From the NCBI RefSeq assembly GCF_015905305.1, contig NZ_JADZLQ010000003.1, positions 434,001 to 498,000 of the forward strand: 64,000 bases of DNA, given 5' to 3'. The notes beneath the pieces were generated by a model, which was not told the origin of the DNA, did not search any database, and saw only the letters and a list, made by a program, of their open reading frames with translations. Within the stretch, counting starts at the first letter, position 1; every line of letters starts with the position of its first letter. This document shows positions 48,164-56,976 of the stretch, in pieces. This DNA comes from Pinirhizobacter soli (GTDB lineage Bacteria > Pseudomonadota > Gammaproteobacteria > Xanthomonadales > Rhodanobacteraceae). Made by a program: the position numbers and the translations under genes.

Positions 48164-49612
48164 ATGAATCGACGAGAATTTGCCCGCGCCATCGCCGGCG
48201 CCGGTTTGTTGGCCGGGCTGTCCGCCCGCTCGATCGCCTGGGCGGCCGTAGCCTCCGGAGTTGCACCGGGCGATAGGTTGCTCCGGGCCCAACAAGCCTT
48301 CCTGGACCTGCGTTTTGGCATGTTCATCCACTTGAACATGGCCACCTACCAGCAGCGTGAATGGGGCGATCCGAAGGCATCGCCGGCGATGTTCAACCCG
48401 CGTCATCTGGATGCGGGCCAATGGGCCCGCGCAGCGCGATCGGCCAACATGGGTTACGGCTGCCTCACTACCAAGCACCACGATGGCTTCTGCCTGTGGC
48501 CGACGAAGACACGCAGTGCCAACGTGATGCAGTCGGGCTATCGCCACGATATCGTGCGTCTTTATGTAGATGCCTTTCGAAAGGCCGGGTTGAAGCCCTG
48601 CCTGTATTTCTCGATGCTGGACTTGCGTGACGACATCCGCGCGGGTGTCGTTACTCGCGAGGGCATCGACCTCATCAAGGCGCAGCTCACCGAGCTCCTT
48701 ACCCAGTACGGGCCAATTCCGGCGCTGATCTTCGATGGCTGGAACGCCTCGTGGTCGCGCATCGGCTACGACCAGCTGCCCTACCGGGAAATACACGACC
48801 TGGTGAAATCACTGCAGCCGGACTGCCTGGTGGCTGATCACAACGCCGGCCGCTACCCGGGCCCTGCGTTGTACTACACCGACATCAAGCAGTACGAACA
48901 GCATGCTGGGCAGAAGATCCCAGCGGGCAGCGCCATCCCTTCGCAATCGGGCACCACGCTGCAAAGCGACTGGTTCTGGAAAACCGATTATCCGGGCCAG
49001 GCGCTGCGACCGGCAGCGCAGATCGTGGACGAATGGTTGCGCCCTTTCATCGACAATCATTGCAACCTGATCCTCAACTCCGCGCCGAACCGCGACGGCC
49101 TGTTCGATGCGAATGTGCTTGCGCGCCTGGCCGAGATCGGCAAGCTGTGGAGCAACCCGGGCCCGGCGCCGACACTCTCAAAGGCCATCACCATCACCAC
49201 CGACAACCTTGCGCGGGGCAAGCCGTCATTCGCCAGCAGCACCGCCGACGCATCAGGACCGGACCTCGCCTTCGACGACAACTTCGGCACGTACTGGCAA
49301 GCGGATGCGGGACAGCGTGATGGCTGGGTCGAAGCGCGCTTCGCCATGCCCGTGGCGTTCAACACCGTGTCGATCATCGAGCCGAGGCATATCGAAGACC
49401 ACGGCGATGCCGCGAGGATCTCGCACTACCGCGTGCAGTACGAATCGGGCGGAACGTGGATCGACGTCGTGACTGGCGATGAACCCGCATCGATTGAACT
49501 TCGTCAGTTTCCGATCATGCGTGCCAACCGTGTTCGCCTTCAACTTGACTCACGCACGGCATCGCCGGGCGTGAGCGAGTTCGGCCTCTATCTGGAGCCG
49601 GTCGAAGGCTGA
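48164..49612 (+). CDS. Tat-exported GH29 alpha-L-fucosidase with F5/8-type carbohydrate-binding domain
   Basis: A 482-residue secreted enzyme. The twin-arginine signal NRREFARAIAGAGLLAGL (RR at residues 3-4) implies folded export. The GH29 barrel is seen in DLRFGMFIHLNM, WARAARSANMGYGCLTTKHH and DGFCLWPTKT, with the probable nucleophile Asp in PALIFDGWNAS. The C-terminal about 130 residues (ARGKPSFASST through RLQLDSRTASPGVSEF) form a galactose-binding-like F5/8 type C domain. It removes alpha-L-fucose from glycans in the periplasm or outside. The ATG at 48164 is the one directly before the twin arginine. It is divergent from kaiC with 139 bases between starts. Confidence 0.88.
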   Translation: MNRREFARAIAGAGLLAGLSARSIAWAAVASGVAPGDRLLRAQQAFLDLRFGMFIHLNMATYQQREWGDPKASPAMFNPRHLDAGQWARAARSANMGYGCLTTKHHDGFCLWPTKTRSANVMQSGYRHDIVRLYVDAFRKAGLKPCLYFSMLDLRDDIRAGVVTREGIDLIKAQLTELLTQYGPIPALIFDGWNASWSRIGYDQLPYREIHDLVKSLQPDCLVADHNAGRYPGPALYYTDIKQYEQHAGQKIPAGSAIPSQSGTTLQSDWFWKTDYPGQALRPAAQIVDEWLRPFIDNHCNLILNSAPNRDGLFDANVLARLAEIGKLWSNPGPAPTLSKAITITTDNLARGKPSFASSTADASGPDLAFDDNFGTYWQADAGQRDGWVEARFAMPVAFNTVSIIEPRHIEDHGDAARISHYRVQYESGGTWIDVVTGDEPASIELRQFPIMRANRVRLQLDSRTASPGVSEFGLYLEPVEG

Positions 49613-49681
49613 CCCTCCATCCAAAGGTTCACATAAGCATCGACGGCTAGGATGTGTCCGTTCGGACGCGAAGCGAGTGGC

Positions 49682-50446
49682 ATGCAGCCAGCAACAAACG
49701 ATCGGCCAAGCAAGGTTCCCGAAATTACTTTCGGATTCTGGATCCTGAAGATCGCGGCGACCACCCTGGGTGAAACCGGCGGCGATGCGGTGTCGATGTC
49801 GCTGGGCCTGGGCTACCTGGTGGGGACGTGCATCTTCGCCTGCCTGTTCGTTGCCTTCGTGATCGCGCAAGTTCGTGCGGCGAAACTGCAGCCGTGGCTG
49901 TATTGGGCCACCATCGTTGCCACCACTACGGTGGGGACGACGCTGGCGGACTTTGCCGACCGCTCCCTTGGCCTGGGTTATCCCGGCGGTGCTTCGTTGC
50001 TGCTGGTGTTGTTGCTGGCATCGCTGGTCACCTGGCGCGGGGTGATGGGTTCGGTGTCGGTGAATACGGTTGTTTCCGCACGGGCGGAATGGTTCTACTG
50101 GGTCACGGTAATGCTGTCGCAGACGCTGGGCACCGCCCTGGGCGACTGGACCGCCGACACCCAGGGACTGGGTTATCTCGCCAGCGCGATGATCTTCGGC
50201 GTCATCCTTCTGGTGGTCGCCGTGGCGTACTTCTTGACGGCCGTCCCGCGCACGGTGCTGTTCTGGATTGCATTCATCGTGACCCGGCCGCTGGGCGCGG
50301 TGGTGGGCGATTTCCTCGACAAGCCCTTGGATCACGGCGGCCTGGCCTTCAGCCGCTTCACCGCCTCGGCCGTGCTGCTGGCCGTCATGGCGTTAGGGAT
50401 ATGGCTGCTTCCGCAACGACCGGCAAACGCTGCGCCGGCGGCGTAG
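49682..50446 (+). CDS. COG4705-type membrane protein with four internal repeats
   Basis: A 254-residue integral membrane protein. A four-fold internal repeat, xxLGxxxxD followed ten residues later by GLGY, is seen at residues 27-45 (TTLGETGGD, GLGY), 82-100 (TTVGTTLAD, GLGY), 146-165 (QTLGTALGD, GLGY) and 201-221 (RPLGAVVGD, HGGL). Each repeat spans about two helices, so eight helices are likely. The N-terminal KVPEITFGFWILKI is the conserved family lead. The regular Gly/Asp positions within helices look like a transporter or channel path. The family is uncharacterised; a GAGTG-like site precedes the ATG at 49682. Confidence 0.8.
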   Translation: MQPATNDRPSKVPEITFGFWILKIAATTLGETGGDAVSMSLGLGYLVGTCIFACLFVAFVIAQVRAAKLQPWLYWATIVATTTVGTTLADFADRSLGLGYPGGASLLLVLLLASLVTWRGVMGSVSVNTVVSARAEWFYWVTVMLSQTLGTALGDWTADTQGLGYLASAMIFGVILLVVAVAYFLTAVPRTVLFWIAFIVTRPLGAVVGDFLDKPLDHGGLAFSRFTASAVLLAVMALGIWLLPQRPANAAPAA

Positions 50447-50455
50447 GGCACGACG

Positions 50456-51574
50456 CTAGGAGTTCAACAGTCCCATCAGGTTGGCCCGGATGAATCGCGC
50501 CGCCGCCAGCGGATCGCCGCTGCGGTTATCAATGGCCGCGCTGCCGTTGCCGTAGGGTGCGTACTTGCCTGCATCGGTGACGGAGAACAAGCCGAAGGTG
50601 CGCACGCCACTGGCCGCGGCCAGGTGCATCACGCCGCAATCGGCGCTGATGAAGACATCGGCTGCCCCGATCACGGCAGCCATCTTGCGCAAGTCCCGGG
50701 AATAGAAGGTAGCGTGGCGTGACTGCAACTGCGAAACGGCATGGGCAGCCACGATCTCCACGATGCGGATGTCCCGGCCGGGAACCTCGAGTGCGCCGAT
50801 GAATGTGTTCCACCATTCCGTGCCCTGGCGCTTGGGCCCCGTGGCATTGGCAAAGATCGCCACCACCAGGGAATCGGGTCCCGGCGCGAGGGCGCCCAGC
50901 ACCTTCAGCAGCAGGTGCCGTCCGCGCATGCGTTCGTGGTCGTCCAGGCGAAGGTCCATCACTGGCCACGCACCGGCGGCATCGCCCGCATAGGCGCGCC
51001 TCAAGGCATGTACCGGCCGTTGCGCCAGATGGCGCGGACGATGGGGATCGGGTGTGGATGATTCGGCGCAGTCCAGCTTGTAGCGGGCGCGCGACAGGGC
51101 GAGCAACAGCCGGCCCGACTGCGAGCCGCCGCCGGCATCGATGGCCAGGTCGTAGGTGGTTTTGCGCAGCCGCCCCAACAGGGCGAACGTGGCTGGCAGG
51201 TGGCGCACGATGCGTTGGTGCAGGTTCTCGATCGCGCGCACTGTTGGGTATCCGGTGAATACCGTTGCCGCCGCCTGTCCTGCTCCTACGATATCGACCT
51301 CTGCGCCCGGATAAAGGCGCTCGAGTTCCGCCAGCAAGGGCGCGACCAGCAGCATGTTGCCCAGCCGATGGTTCGGCCGCAGCACCAGCACGCGATGGAT
51401 GCCCGTGGTCGGCAGGGTCCCGGGAGCGACACTGGCCACCTGGCCCAGCAGCCGGTCCAGGGCGCGTCGAACCATGCGTCGGCGCTTTCCGTGCAGATGG
51501 CCATGGAACGGTTCGGTGCCCGCCGCCACGGCCGGGGCCGGCGGGTTGGGTACGGGCTGGTCGGAAACGGGCAT
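50456..51574 (-). CDS. Glycosyltransferase family 9 (heptosyltransferase-like)
   Basis: A 372-residue GT9 protein. The N-terminal Rossmann half shows VLVLRPNHRLGNMLLVAPLL, and the C-terminal half shows VAIFANATGPKRQGTEWW and SADCGVMHLAAASGV, the usual ADP-heptose/acceptor-binding blocks of WaaC/WaaF-type enzymes. It probably adds a heptose or related sugar to lipopolysaccharide inner core or a surface glycan in the cytoplasm. It is divergent from an OmpR-type regulator gene across 127 bases and convergent with the four-repeat membrane protein (nine bases). Confidence 0.85.
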   Translation of the reverse strand: MPVSDQPVPNPPAPAVAAGTEPFHGHLHGKRRRMVRRALDRLLGQVASVAPGTLPTTGIHRVLVLRPNHRLGNMLLVAPLLAELERLYPGAEVDIVGAGQAAATVFTGYPTVRAIENLHQRIVRHLPATFALLGRLRKTTYDLAIDAGGGSQSGRLLLALSRARYKLDCAESSTPDPHRPRHLAQRPVHALRRAYAGDAAGAWPVMDLRLDDHERMRGRHLLLKVLGALAPGPDSLVVAIFANATGPKRQGTEWWNTFIGALEVPGRDIRIVEIVAAHAVSQLQSRHATFYSRDLRKMAAVIGAADVFISADCGVMHLAAASGVRTFGLFSVTDAGKYAPYGNGSAAIDNRSGDPLAAARFIRANLMGLLNS

Positions 51575-51701
51575 GGAAGCTGCCTTGCCGGGGGATGGGC
51601 CAAGCCTAGGCAGCTTGCCTTAGCTCATCATTAAAGCCTCATGACGCTTTTAAGTAGCGCCTAAGCAAGCGGGCGGAGAATGGCGCCGTTGTGCCATTGC
51701 C

Positions 51702-52382
51702 ATGAGGATCGCCCGCTTGCACGTCACGCTGGTCGAGGATGACCTGTCGCTCGGCTCAGCCATTGAGCAGTCGCTGCAAGCCATGTCGCATGCAGTGACA
51801 TGGGTGCGCGACGGCCGCACGGCACGGCAAGCCTTGCGCGACACCGGCACCGATCTGGTCCTGCTTGATCTTGGCCTGCCGGGCCACGATGGCCTGGAAC
51901 TGTTGGCCGAGGCACGCCGGGCCAACATCGGCACGCCGGTGTTGATCATGACCGCCCGCGACACCCTGCAGGCGCGGGTGGCGGGCCTGGACGCCGGTGC
52001 GGACGATTACCTGGTCAAGCCTTTCCATGTCGAGGAACTGGCAGCGCGCATCCGTTCGGTCACGCGGCGTGCGCATGGCCTTGCCGCCAACCGAATCGTG
52101 GTCGGCGCGCTCTCACTGGACCTGGCCAGCTACCAGGTGGAGCACCACGGCGAAAAACTCGCCCTTACCCCACGGGAGTTCGCCTTGTTGCGCGTGTTGA
52201 TGGAACGTGCCGGACGAATCGTCCGCCGCGAGAGCCTGGAGCAATCGCTGTACGGGCTTGAGCGAGGCGTGGAAAGCAATGCCATCGAAGTGCATGTGCA
52301 TGGCCTTCGCCGAAAACTTGGGCCCGATATCATCCGCACCGTGCGCGGCGTGGGCTACATGGTGCCGCGGGACGCCGAATGA
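51702..52382 (+). CDS. OmpR-family response regulator
   Basis: A 226-residue regulator with receiver residues D13-D14 (VEDDLS), phospho-acceptor D56 (LLDLGLPG), T84-region and K105 (DYLVKPF), followed by a winged-helix output domain (LTPREFALLRVLMERAGRIV, ending DIIRTVRGVGYMV). It resembles QseB/TctD-type regulators. It overlaps the kinase gene by four bases (ATGA). A membrane-lipid methyltransferase gene follows the pair and may be one target, by position only. Confidence 0.94.
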   Translation: MRIARLHVTLVEDDLSLGSAIEQSLQAMSHAVTWVRDGRTARQALRDTGTDLVLLDLGLPGHDGLELLAEARRANIGTPVLIMTARDTLQARVAGLDAGADDYLVKPFHVEELAARIRSVTRRAHGLAANRIVVGALSLDLASYQVEHHGEKLALTPREFALLRVLMERAGRIVRRESLEQSLYGLERGVESNAIEVHVHGLRRKLGPDIIRTVRGVGYMVPRDAE

Positions 52383-53770
52383 TGATGCCCAGCATCCGCG
52401 GCCGCCTGCGCTGGCTTAACCTCGCGGTGGTCGCGGCCGTGCTGGTGGTGCTGGGCACAGCCAGCTACATGCACACGCTTGACGAAGTGATCGAGCTGTC
52501 CGACGGCCGGCTGGCGCAGTCGGCGCGCACTTTGCAGGTACTGGTGGATGGCGGTGGCGACACCGGCTTTGCCATGCCGGTGTCGCCTTCCGGTACACCC
52601 ACCCAGATCGACGTCGAAGGACATCGTTTCGAAACCGAAGTGGGCTTCCAGATCTACGACGCCCAGGGCCATCGGCGGATGTACACGAGCAACCTTGCCA
52701 TGTTGCCGGCACCGGCGCCGATGACAGTGGGTTTCGGCGATGTCCGCTTCGATAGCCACGACTGGCGCGTATTTACCCTTCGCGGCGCCACCGATGGCCC
52801 GACCATCCGCGTGGCCGAGCGCCACGACAGCCGCAACGAGATCATGCACGGGCTGATGATCGAGCACGCGCTTCCGTTGCTGTTCGGCCTGCCGTTGCTG
52901 GCGTTGCTGATCAACTGGGCGGTGGCGCGCGGCCTTCGGCCACTCGATCAATTGGCTTCGTTGCTGTCCGGGCGCGAGCCTGGCAATCGCGGGCGCGTGG
53001 AATTGGCCCATGCACCGGCCGAACTGGTGCCGGTGGTGGCGGCGATCAACGGCCAGCTCGAACGCCTGGAGGATTCGCTCGAGCGTGAGCGCCGCTTCAG
53101 TGCCGATGTCGCCCACGAACTGCGCACCCCCCTTGCCGCCACCCTGGTGCACCTGGACAACGCCCTGGCGACCGCCGACGACACGGTGCGCACGCAGCGA
53201 ATCAATGCCGCGCGCAAGGGTGGCCGGCTGCTGGCGCGGCGCATCGGACAACTCTTGTCGTTGGCCCGCCTGGAATCCGGTGCGGCCGGCAGCTCCGCGA
53301 CGGACGTGGACCTGGTGGAGTGCGTGAGGGAGACCATCGAGGAACTCTCCCATGCCATCGACGGCAGCCACGTGCAGGTGGGCGTGTCCTCGTCCGATCC
53401 TTCCGTGGTGGTGCAGGGCCACGACGCCGCCCTCAAGGCCCTGGTGCGGAACCTGGTGGAAAATTCCCTGCGGCACGTCGACGACGACGGCCAGGTCGAT
53501 ATCCGTATCTCCGCATCGCCATCGTGGGCGTCGATTGAAGTGAGCGACGACGGGCCAGGCATCCCGCCGGAACGGCGTGCGGCGGTCTTTACGCGTTTTC
53601 ACCGTGAGCTCGCCGGGGCTGGCGATGGGTATGGCCTGGGCCTGTCGATCGTCAAGCGCGCGGCGGACCTCCACGGCGCGAGCATTGAACTGCTCGATTC
53701 CTCCTTTGGCCGCGGCCTGCGGGTGCGGGTGGAAATTCCCTATCGGCGGACGCGCGAAAGCCAGCTTTAA
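52379..53770 (+). CDS. Sensor histidine kinase partner of the OmpR-family regulator
   Basis: A 463-residue kinase with a helix at about 14-30, a periplasmic domain of about 130 residues, a second helix (about 164-184), a HAMP-like linker, phospho-acceptor H246 (ADVAHELRTPLAA), and a catalytic domain with NLVENSLRH, DDGPGIP and GDGYGLGLSIVKRA. The short periplasmic sensor suggests cation or peptide sensing, as in PhoQ/QseC-like kinases, but no ligand motif is obvious. It is translationally coupled to the regulator. Confidence 0.94.
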   Translation: MMMPSIRGRLRWLNLAVVAAVLVVLGTASYMHTLDEVIELSDGRLAQSARTLQVLVDGGGDTGFAMPVSPSGTPTQIDVEGHRFETEVGFQIYDAQGHRRMYTSNLAMLPAPAPMTVGFGDVRFDSHDWRVFTLRGATDGPTIRVAERHDSRNEIMHGLMIEHALPLLFGLPLLALLINWAVARGLRPLDQLASLLSGREPGNRGRVELAHAPAELVPVVAAINGQLERLEDSLERERRFSADVAHELRTPLAATLVHLDNALATADDTVRTQRINAARKGGRLLARRIGQLLSLARLESGAAGSSATDVDLVECVRETIEELSHAIDGSHVQVGVSSSDPSVVVQGHDAALKALVRNLVENSLRHVDDDGQVDIRISASPSWASIEVSDDGPGIPPERRAAVFTRFHRELAGAGDGYGLGLSIVKRAADLHGASIELLDSSFGRGLRVRVEIPYRRTRESQL

Positions 53771-53814
53771 GCTGGCCGGGCGAAAGTAGGCGTGCCGTCG
53801 CCAAAGAGCTGCCC

Positions 53815-54582
53815 ATGCCGCGCCGCATGACCGAATCCATCGAAGCACAGGGTGAATGGCTGTTCCGCCATCGTGGCGGCATGGGCGTAATTATCGTGCC
53901 GTGCCTTGCCGCCGCCTTGTTGTGGCCGGGTACGCCCGGGAACACGTTGGGGGACGCGATGACCGACGACATCACTGTGCTGGGCATGGTGGTATCGATC
54001 TTTGGATTGGTGATGCGATGGCTCACCGTGGGCTATGTGCCTGCGGATACCTCGGGCCGGAACACGCGCGAGCAGCGCGCGGCGACGCTCAACACGGATT
54101 GCGCGTACTCACTGGTTCGGCACCCGCTGTACCTGGCCAATGGCGTGGTAGTCATGGGCCTGTGCGTTGCCACGGGCTCCTTGTGGTTCACCTTGCTGGC
54201 GCTTGCCCTGTATGCGCTGGCCATCGAGCGCATCGTGGCGGCCGAGGAGCGCTTCCTGGCAGACCTTTACGGCCAGGCCTATGTCCACTGGGCTTCGCAG
54301 ACGCCGGCCTTCGTCCCCGACTTTTCGCGCTGGCGAAGGCCCAATCTTCCGCTCAGCGGCCGTACCGTCCTTCGCCGGGAATATAACGGGGTGCTCGGCG
54401 TGGCACTGGCCTTCTTTGTCCTGGAAGCCGTGCGGGATCTTCTCATCGAGAGGCAGTCGTGGTCGGCCTGGCTTGATGACGACGGCATCTGGCTATGGGC
54501 CCTGGGCCTGGGGGCGCTGTCGTTCGTGGTGCTGCGGACGATCAAACGGCGCACGCGCTGGCTGCACGTGCGGGGGCGCTGA
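53815..54582 (+). CDS. Membrane methyltransferase of the isoprenylcysteine/phospholipid methyltransferase family
   Basis: A 255-residue protein with four to five hydrophobic helices. The conserved block VRHPLYLANGVVV, followed by about 40 residues and then EERFLADLYGQAYVHW, is the SAM-binding signature of the ICMT/PEMT-type methyltransferases. A lipid A 1-phosphate methyltransferase (LmtA-like) or phospholipid methyltransferase are the best guesses. It follows the two-component pair with a 44-base gap, so it may be its target. The ATG at 53815 and one at 53827 are both possible. Confidence 0.8.
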   Translation: MPRRMTESIEAQGEWLFRHRGGMGVIIVPCLAAALLWPGTPGNTLGDAMTDDITVLGMVVSIFGLVMRWLTVGYVPADTSGRNTREQRAATLNTDCAYSLVRHPLYLANGVVVMGLCVATGSLWFTLLALALYALAIERIVAAEERFLADLYGQAYVHWASQTPAFVPDFSRWRRPNLPLSGRTVLRREYNGVLGVALAFFVLEAVRDLLIERQSWSAWLDDDGIWLWALGLGALSFVVLRTIKRRTRWLHVRGR

Positions 54583-54604
54583 GCGCGAACCCCCGCGTCT
54601 GCGG

Positions 54605-55120
54605 TCAGTCAGGCTTCCCGGATGCGCGGGTGGTGGTGCTGCCGTCAACCACTTCGATCGATATCACGCCGTGCTCCCACCGCGCGGGGCGGCTGTCGCC
54701 CGGCACGATCAAGCGGAAAGGGCCGTCCTTCGCGTCCAGCGGTTTGCCTTCATGGTGATCGGCCAGGATCACTTTTGTCGCGCCGAAGGCGGCATCGAGT
54801 TCGCTGAGGCTGAAAACCACCTGGTAGCCATCGCTTGCCGTGACGCGGACGAAGCTGGCCAGGGCGCGGCCGCGCAAGGCCTGGTCCAGCGGGGCATCGG
54901 CCCGGTGGAGGAGTTCAAGCATCGATACGCCTTCCCAGGCGGTCGGTGGCGCGCCATGTGCGCCGGCCTGTACCGTCGTGCGCGGCATGGCAGCCAGGGC
55001 TGCGCTATCGAGGATGATCGCGGGCTTGCCGATCCCGATGAGCCGAATGGATGGTGCATCGGCGGCGTGCGATGCCAGCGTGAAACAGGCGAGCAGGCAT
55101 AGGGCGAACAGGCGGCGCAT
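54605..55120 (-). CDS. Exported molybdopterin-binding (sulfite-oxidase-like) domain protein
   Basis: A 171-residue periplasmic protein with signal MRRLFALCLLACFTLASHA. The mature domain (SIRLIGIGKPAIILDSAALAAMP, GVSMLELLHRAD, SFVRVTASDGYQVVFSLSELD, GPFRLIVPGDSRPARWEHGV) matches the oxidoreductase Moco-binding domain found in sulfite-oxidase-like proteins. The cysteine that coordinates molybdenum in sulfite oxidases is absent, since the mature chain has none. It is divergent from modB across 43 bases, which suggests a molybdenum-linked role, but a catalytic one is doubtful. Confidence 0.8.
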   Translation of the reverse strand: MRRLFALCLLACFTLASHAADAPSIRLIGIGKPAIILDSAALAAMPRTTVQAGAHGAPPTAWEGVSMLELLHRADAPLDQALRGRALASFVRVTASDGYQVVFSLSELDAAFGATKVILADHHEGKPLDAKDGPFRLIVPGDSRPARWEHGVISIEVVDGSTTTRASGKPD

Positions 55121-55163
55121 CGGCGTGTCCTTTTTTTGCGATCATGACCGGGCCTGACTATAG

Positions 55164-55841
55164 ATGGACGCGCACGCCCTGGACATCCTGCAACCCCTGC
55201 TGCTGTCGTTGAAGGTCGCCTTGTGGGCCACCGCCATCAACCTGGTACTGGGTGTGTCGGTGGCCTATGGCCTGTCGCGCTGGCGCTCGGGCTGGCGCGA
55301 CCTGATCGATTCATTGCTCACCTTGCCGCTGGTCTTGCCTCCCACGGTCCTGGGCTACTACCTGCTGGTGTTGCTCGGTCGCCGCGGCACCGTGGGCGCG
55401 TGGCTCGACCACTGGGGCTTGAGTCCCGTCTTCACCTGGCAGGGCGCGGTGATCGCCTCCACCCTGGTGGCTTTCCCGATGATCCAGAAGGCCGCGCAGG
55501 CGGCCTTCGAAAACGTCGACACCGAATACGAAGCGGCCGCGCGCGTGCTTGGCCTGCGCGGGCCGGCAATATTCTTCCGCGTGCTGTTGCCGTTGGCGTC
55601 GCGCGGCATCACCGCCGGCGCGCTGTTGGCCTTTGCGCGCGCATTGGGGGAATTCGGCGCAACGCTGATGATCGCCGGCAACATGCCCGGGCGCACGCAA
55701 ACGCTTTCCACTGCGATCTTCGCCGCGGTGCAGGCTGGCGACGATGCCGGCGCGACCACCCTGGTGGTGGTGGCCTCGGTGACCTGCGTGGTGGTCTTAT
55801 TGATCGCCGGAAGGCTTGCGCCCGGAAGGCGCCGGCGATGA
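55164..55841 (+). CDS. modB: Molybdate ABC transporter permease
   Basis: A 225-residue permease with six hydrophobic helices and the cytoplasmic EAA-like loop EAAARVLGLRGPAIFFRVLL, which contacts the ATPase. A RALGEFGATLMIAGN segment is typical of molybdate/tungstate permeases. The ATG at 55164 has no clear Shine-Dalgarno site, so it may be translated from a short leader. It overlaps modC by four bases (ATGA). Confidence 0.93.
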   Translation: MDAHALDILQPLLLSLKVALWATAINLVLGVSVAYGLSRWRSGWRDLIDSLLTLPLVLPPTVLGYYLLVLLGRRGTVGAWLDHWGLSPVFTWQGAVIASTLVAFPMIQKAAQAAFENVDTEYEAAARVLGLRGPAIFFRVLLPLASRGITAGALLAFARALGEFGATLMIAGNMPGRTQTLSTAIFAAVQAGDDAGATTLVVVASVTCVVVLLIAGRLAPGRRRR

Positions 55842-56512
55842 GTATCCAGGTTGCCATCCGCCACGTCGCCATCAGCGAACATCGGCGCTTCGAACTGGAT
55901 GTGGCCTTTGCCACGGACAAGCGTCGCCTGGTGATCTACGGCCCTTCTGGCGCCGGCAAGACGCTCACCTTGCGTGGGGTTGCCGGCTTGTTGCGGCCCG
56001 ACCACGGGCGCATCGTGGTGAACGGCCGCATCTTGTTCGAGTCGGACCAGGGTGTGGATATTCCTGCCCAGGACAGGCGCTGTGGCTACCTGTTCCAGGA
56101 CTACGCTCTGTTCCCGCACCTGACGGTGGCGCAGAACATCCGTTTCGGTCGCAACGCGGGCCTGCGCAATCCGTCGCGTGGCGGCATGGACGACGCTTCG
56201 GAACGCTGGATCCGTGCGTTGGAACTGGAAGCGGTGGTGCGCAGCTATCCCTCGCAGTTGTCGGGCGGCCAGCGCCAGCGCACGGCGCTCGCCCGTGCAT
56301 TGGCCGCAGGCCCGGACATCCTGCTGCTGGACGAACCGTTCTCGGCGGTGGATCCGGCCCTGCGTGGCCGGTTGCGGCAGGAGCTGGCCGAACTGCAATC
56401 AAGCCTGGACCTTCCCATGATCGTGATCACTCACGACCCCGCCGATGCCGATGCATTGGGTGATGAAGTACTGGAGATCCGCGACGGTCGTATCCATCGC
56501 GGCGGGGCTTAG
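55838..56512 (+). CDS. modC: Molybdate ABC transporter ATPase lacking the Mop domain
   Basis: A 224-residue ABC ATPase with Walker A GPSGAGKT (35-42), signature LSGGQRQR (141-148), Walker B LLLDEP (162-167) and the switch His in VITHDPAD. E. coli ModC has about 350 residues with a C-terminal molybdate-binding TOBE/Mop domain. Here the protein ends right after the nucleotide-binding fold, so that regulatory domain is missing. The start ATG overlaps the modB stop by four bases. It ends four bases into the convergent DUF4440 gene. Confidence 0.93.
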   Translation: MSIQVAIRHVAISEHRRFELDVAFATDKRRLVIYGPSGAGKTLTLRGVAGLLRPDHGRIVVNGRILFESDQGVDIPAQDRRCGYLFQDYALFPHLTVAQNIRFGRNAGLRNPSRGGMDDASERWIRALELEAVVRSYPSQLSGGQRQRTALARALAAGPDILLLDEPFSAVDPALRGRLRQELAELQSSLDLPMIVITHDPADADALGDEVLEIRDGRIHRGGA

Positions 56513-56952
56513 GGAACCCGCGCGGCCTGCGTGTAGACCACCTGCCAGCGGCCATCTTTCTTGCGCCAGACGTCGACGAAGCGCATACGCACCTGAAACG
56601 GCTTGCCTTCGCTCGTGCCCTTGAAGTCCACAAGGCCCGCAAGCGTCGCACCGTCGCCCCACACGCGGATCGTTTCGTCCTGCACGGTGTAGGGTTCCAC
56701 GCTTGAGCCCGGCGCCACGGATTCGGCGATGAACTCCTGCTTGGTCTGTGTCTTGCCGGCGCTGTTGGCCAGTACCCAGTCGTCGGCGAGTGCCTTTTCC
56801 AGCCCCACGCGGTCGGAATGGACCTGGGCCTGGTCGTAGTCGGCCGCGGCCTTGGCAAGATCCGGCGGAAGTTTCGGGTTGCCGGCTTGTGCGAGACCTG
56901 CCACCAGCAACAGCATCGAACCCATGGCAGCGGCGTAGCGGGGAGCCTTCAT
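56509..56952 (-). CDS. Exported DUF4440/SnoaL-like (NTF2 fold) protein
   Basis: A 147-residue protein with a signal peptide (AAAMGSMLLLVAGLAQA) and a cone-shaped NTF2-like fold (DRVGLEKALADDWVLANSAG, ending VDVWRKKDGRWQVVYTQAARV). DUF4440 proteins include ketosteroid isomerase-like enzymes and orphan ligand-binding proteins; none is known in molybdate transport. The ATG at 56952 has AGGA eight bases upstream; an in-frame TTG two codons earlier is unlikely. It lies between modBC and modA, 24 bases from the modA stop. Confidence 0.85.
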   Translation of the reverse strand: MKAPRYAAAMGSMLLLVAGLAQAGNPKLPPDLAKAAADYDQAQVHSDRVGLEKALADDWVLANSAGKTQTKQEFIAESVAPGSSVEPYTVQDETIRVWGDGATLAGLVDFKGTSEGKPFQVRMRFVDVWRKKDGRWQVVYTQAARVP

Positions 56953-56976
56953 CTTCAATGTCCTTACGGCTGCAGA

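Noticed and set aside
48025-48345. Upstream in-frame extension of kaiC
   Set aside because: It would overlap the fucosidase signal peptide and is not KaiC-like; the ATG at 48024 has a ribosome site.
55223-55837. Upstream extension of modC inside modB
   Set aside because: It lies in a different frame within modB; the ATP-binding fold begins only after 55838.
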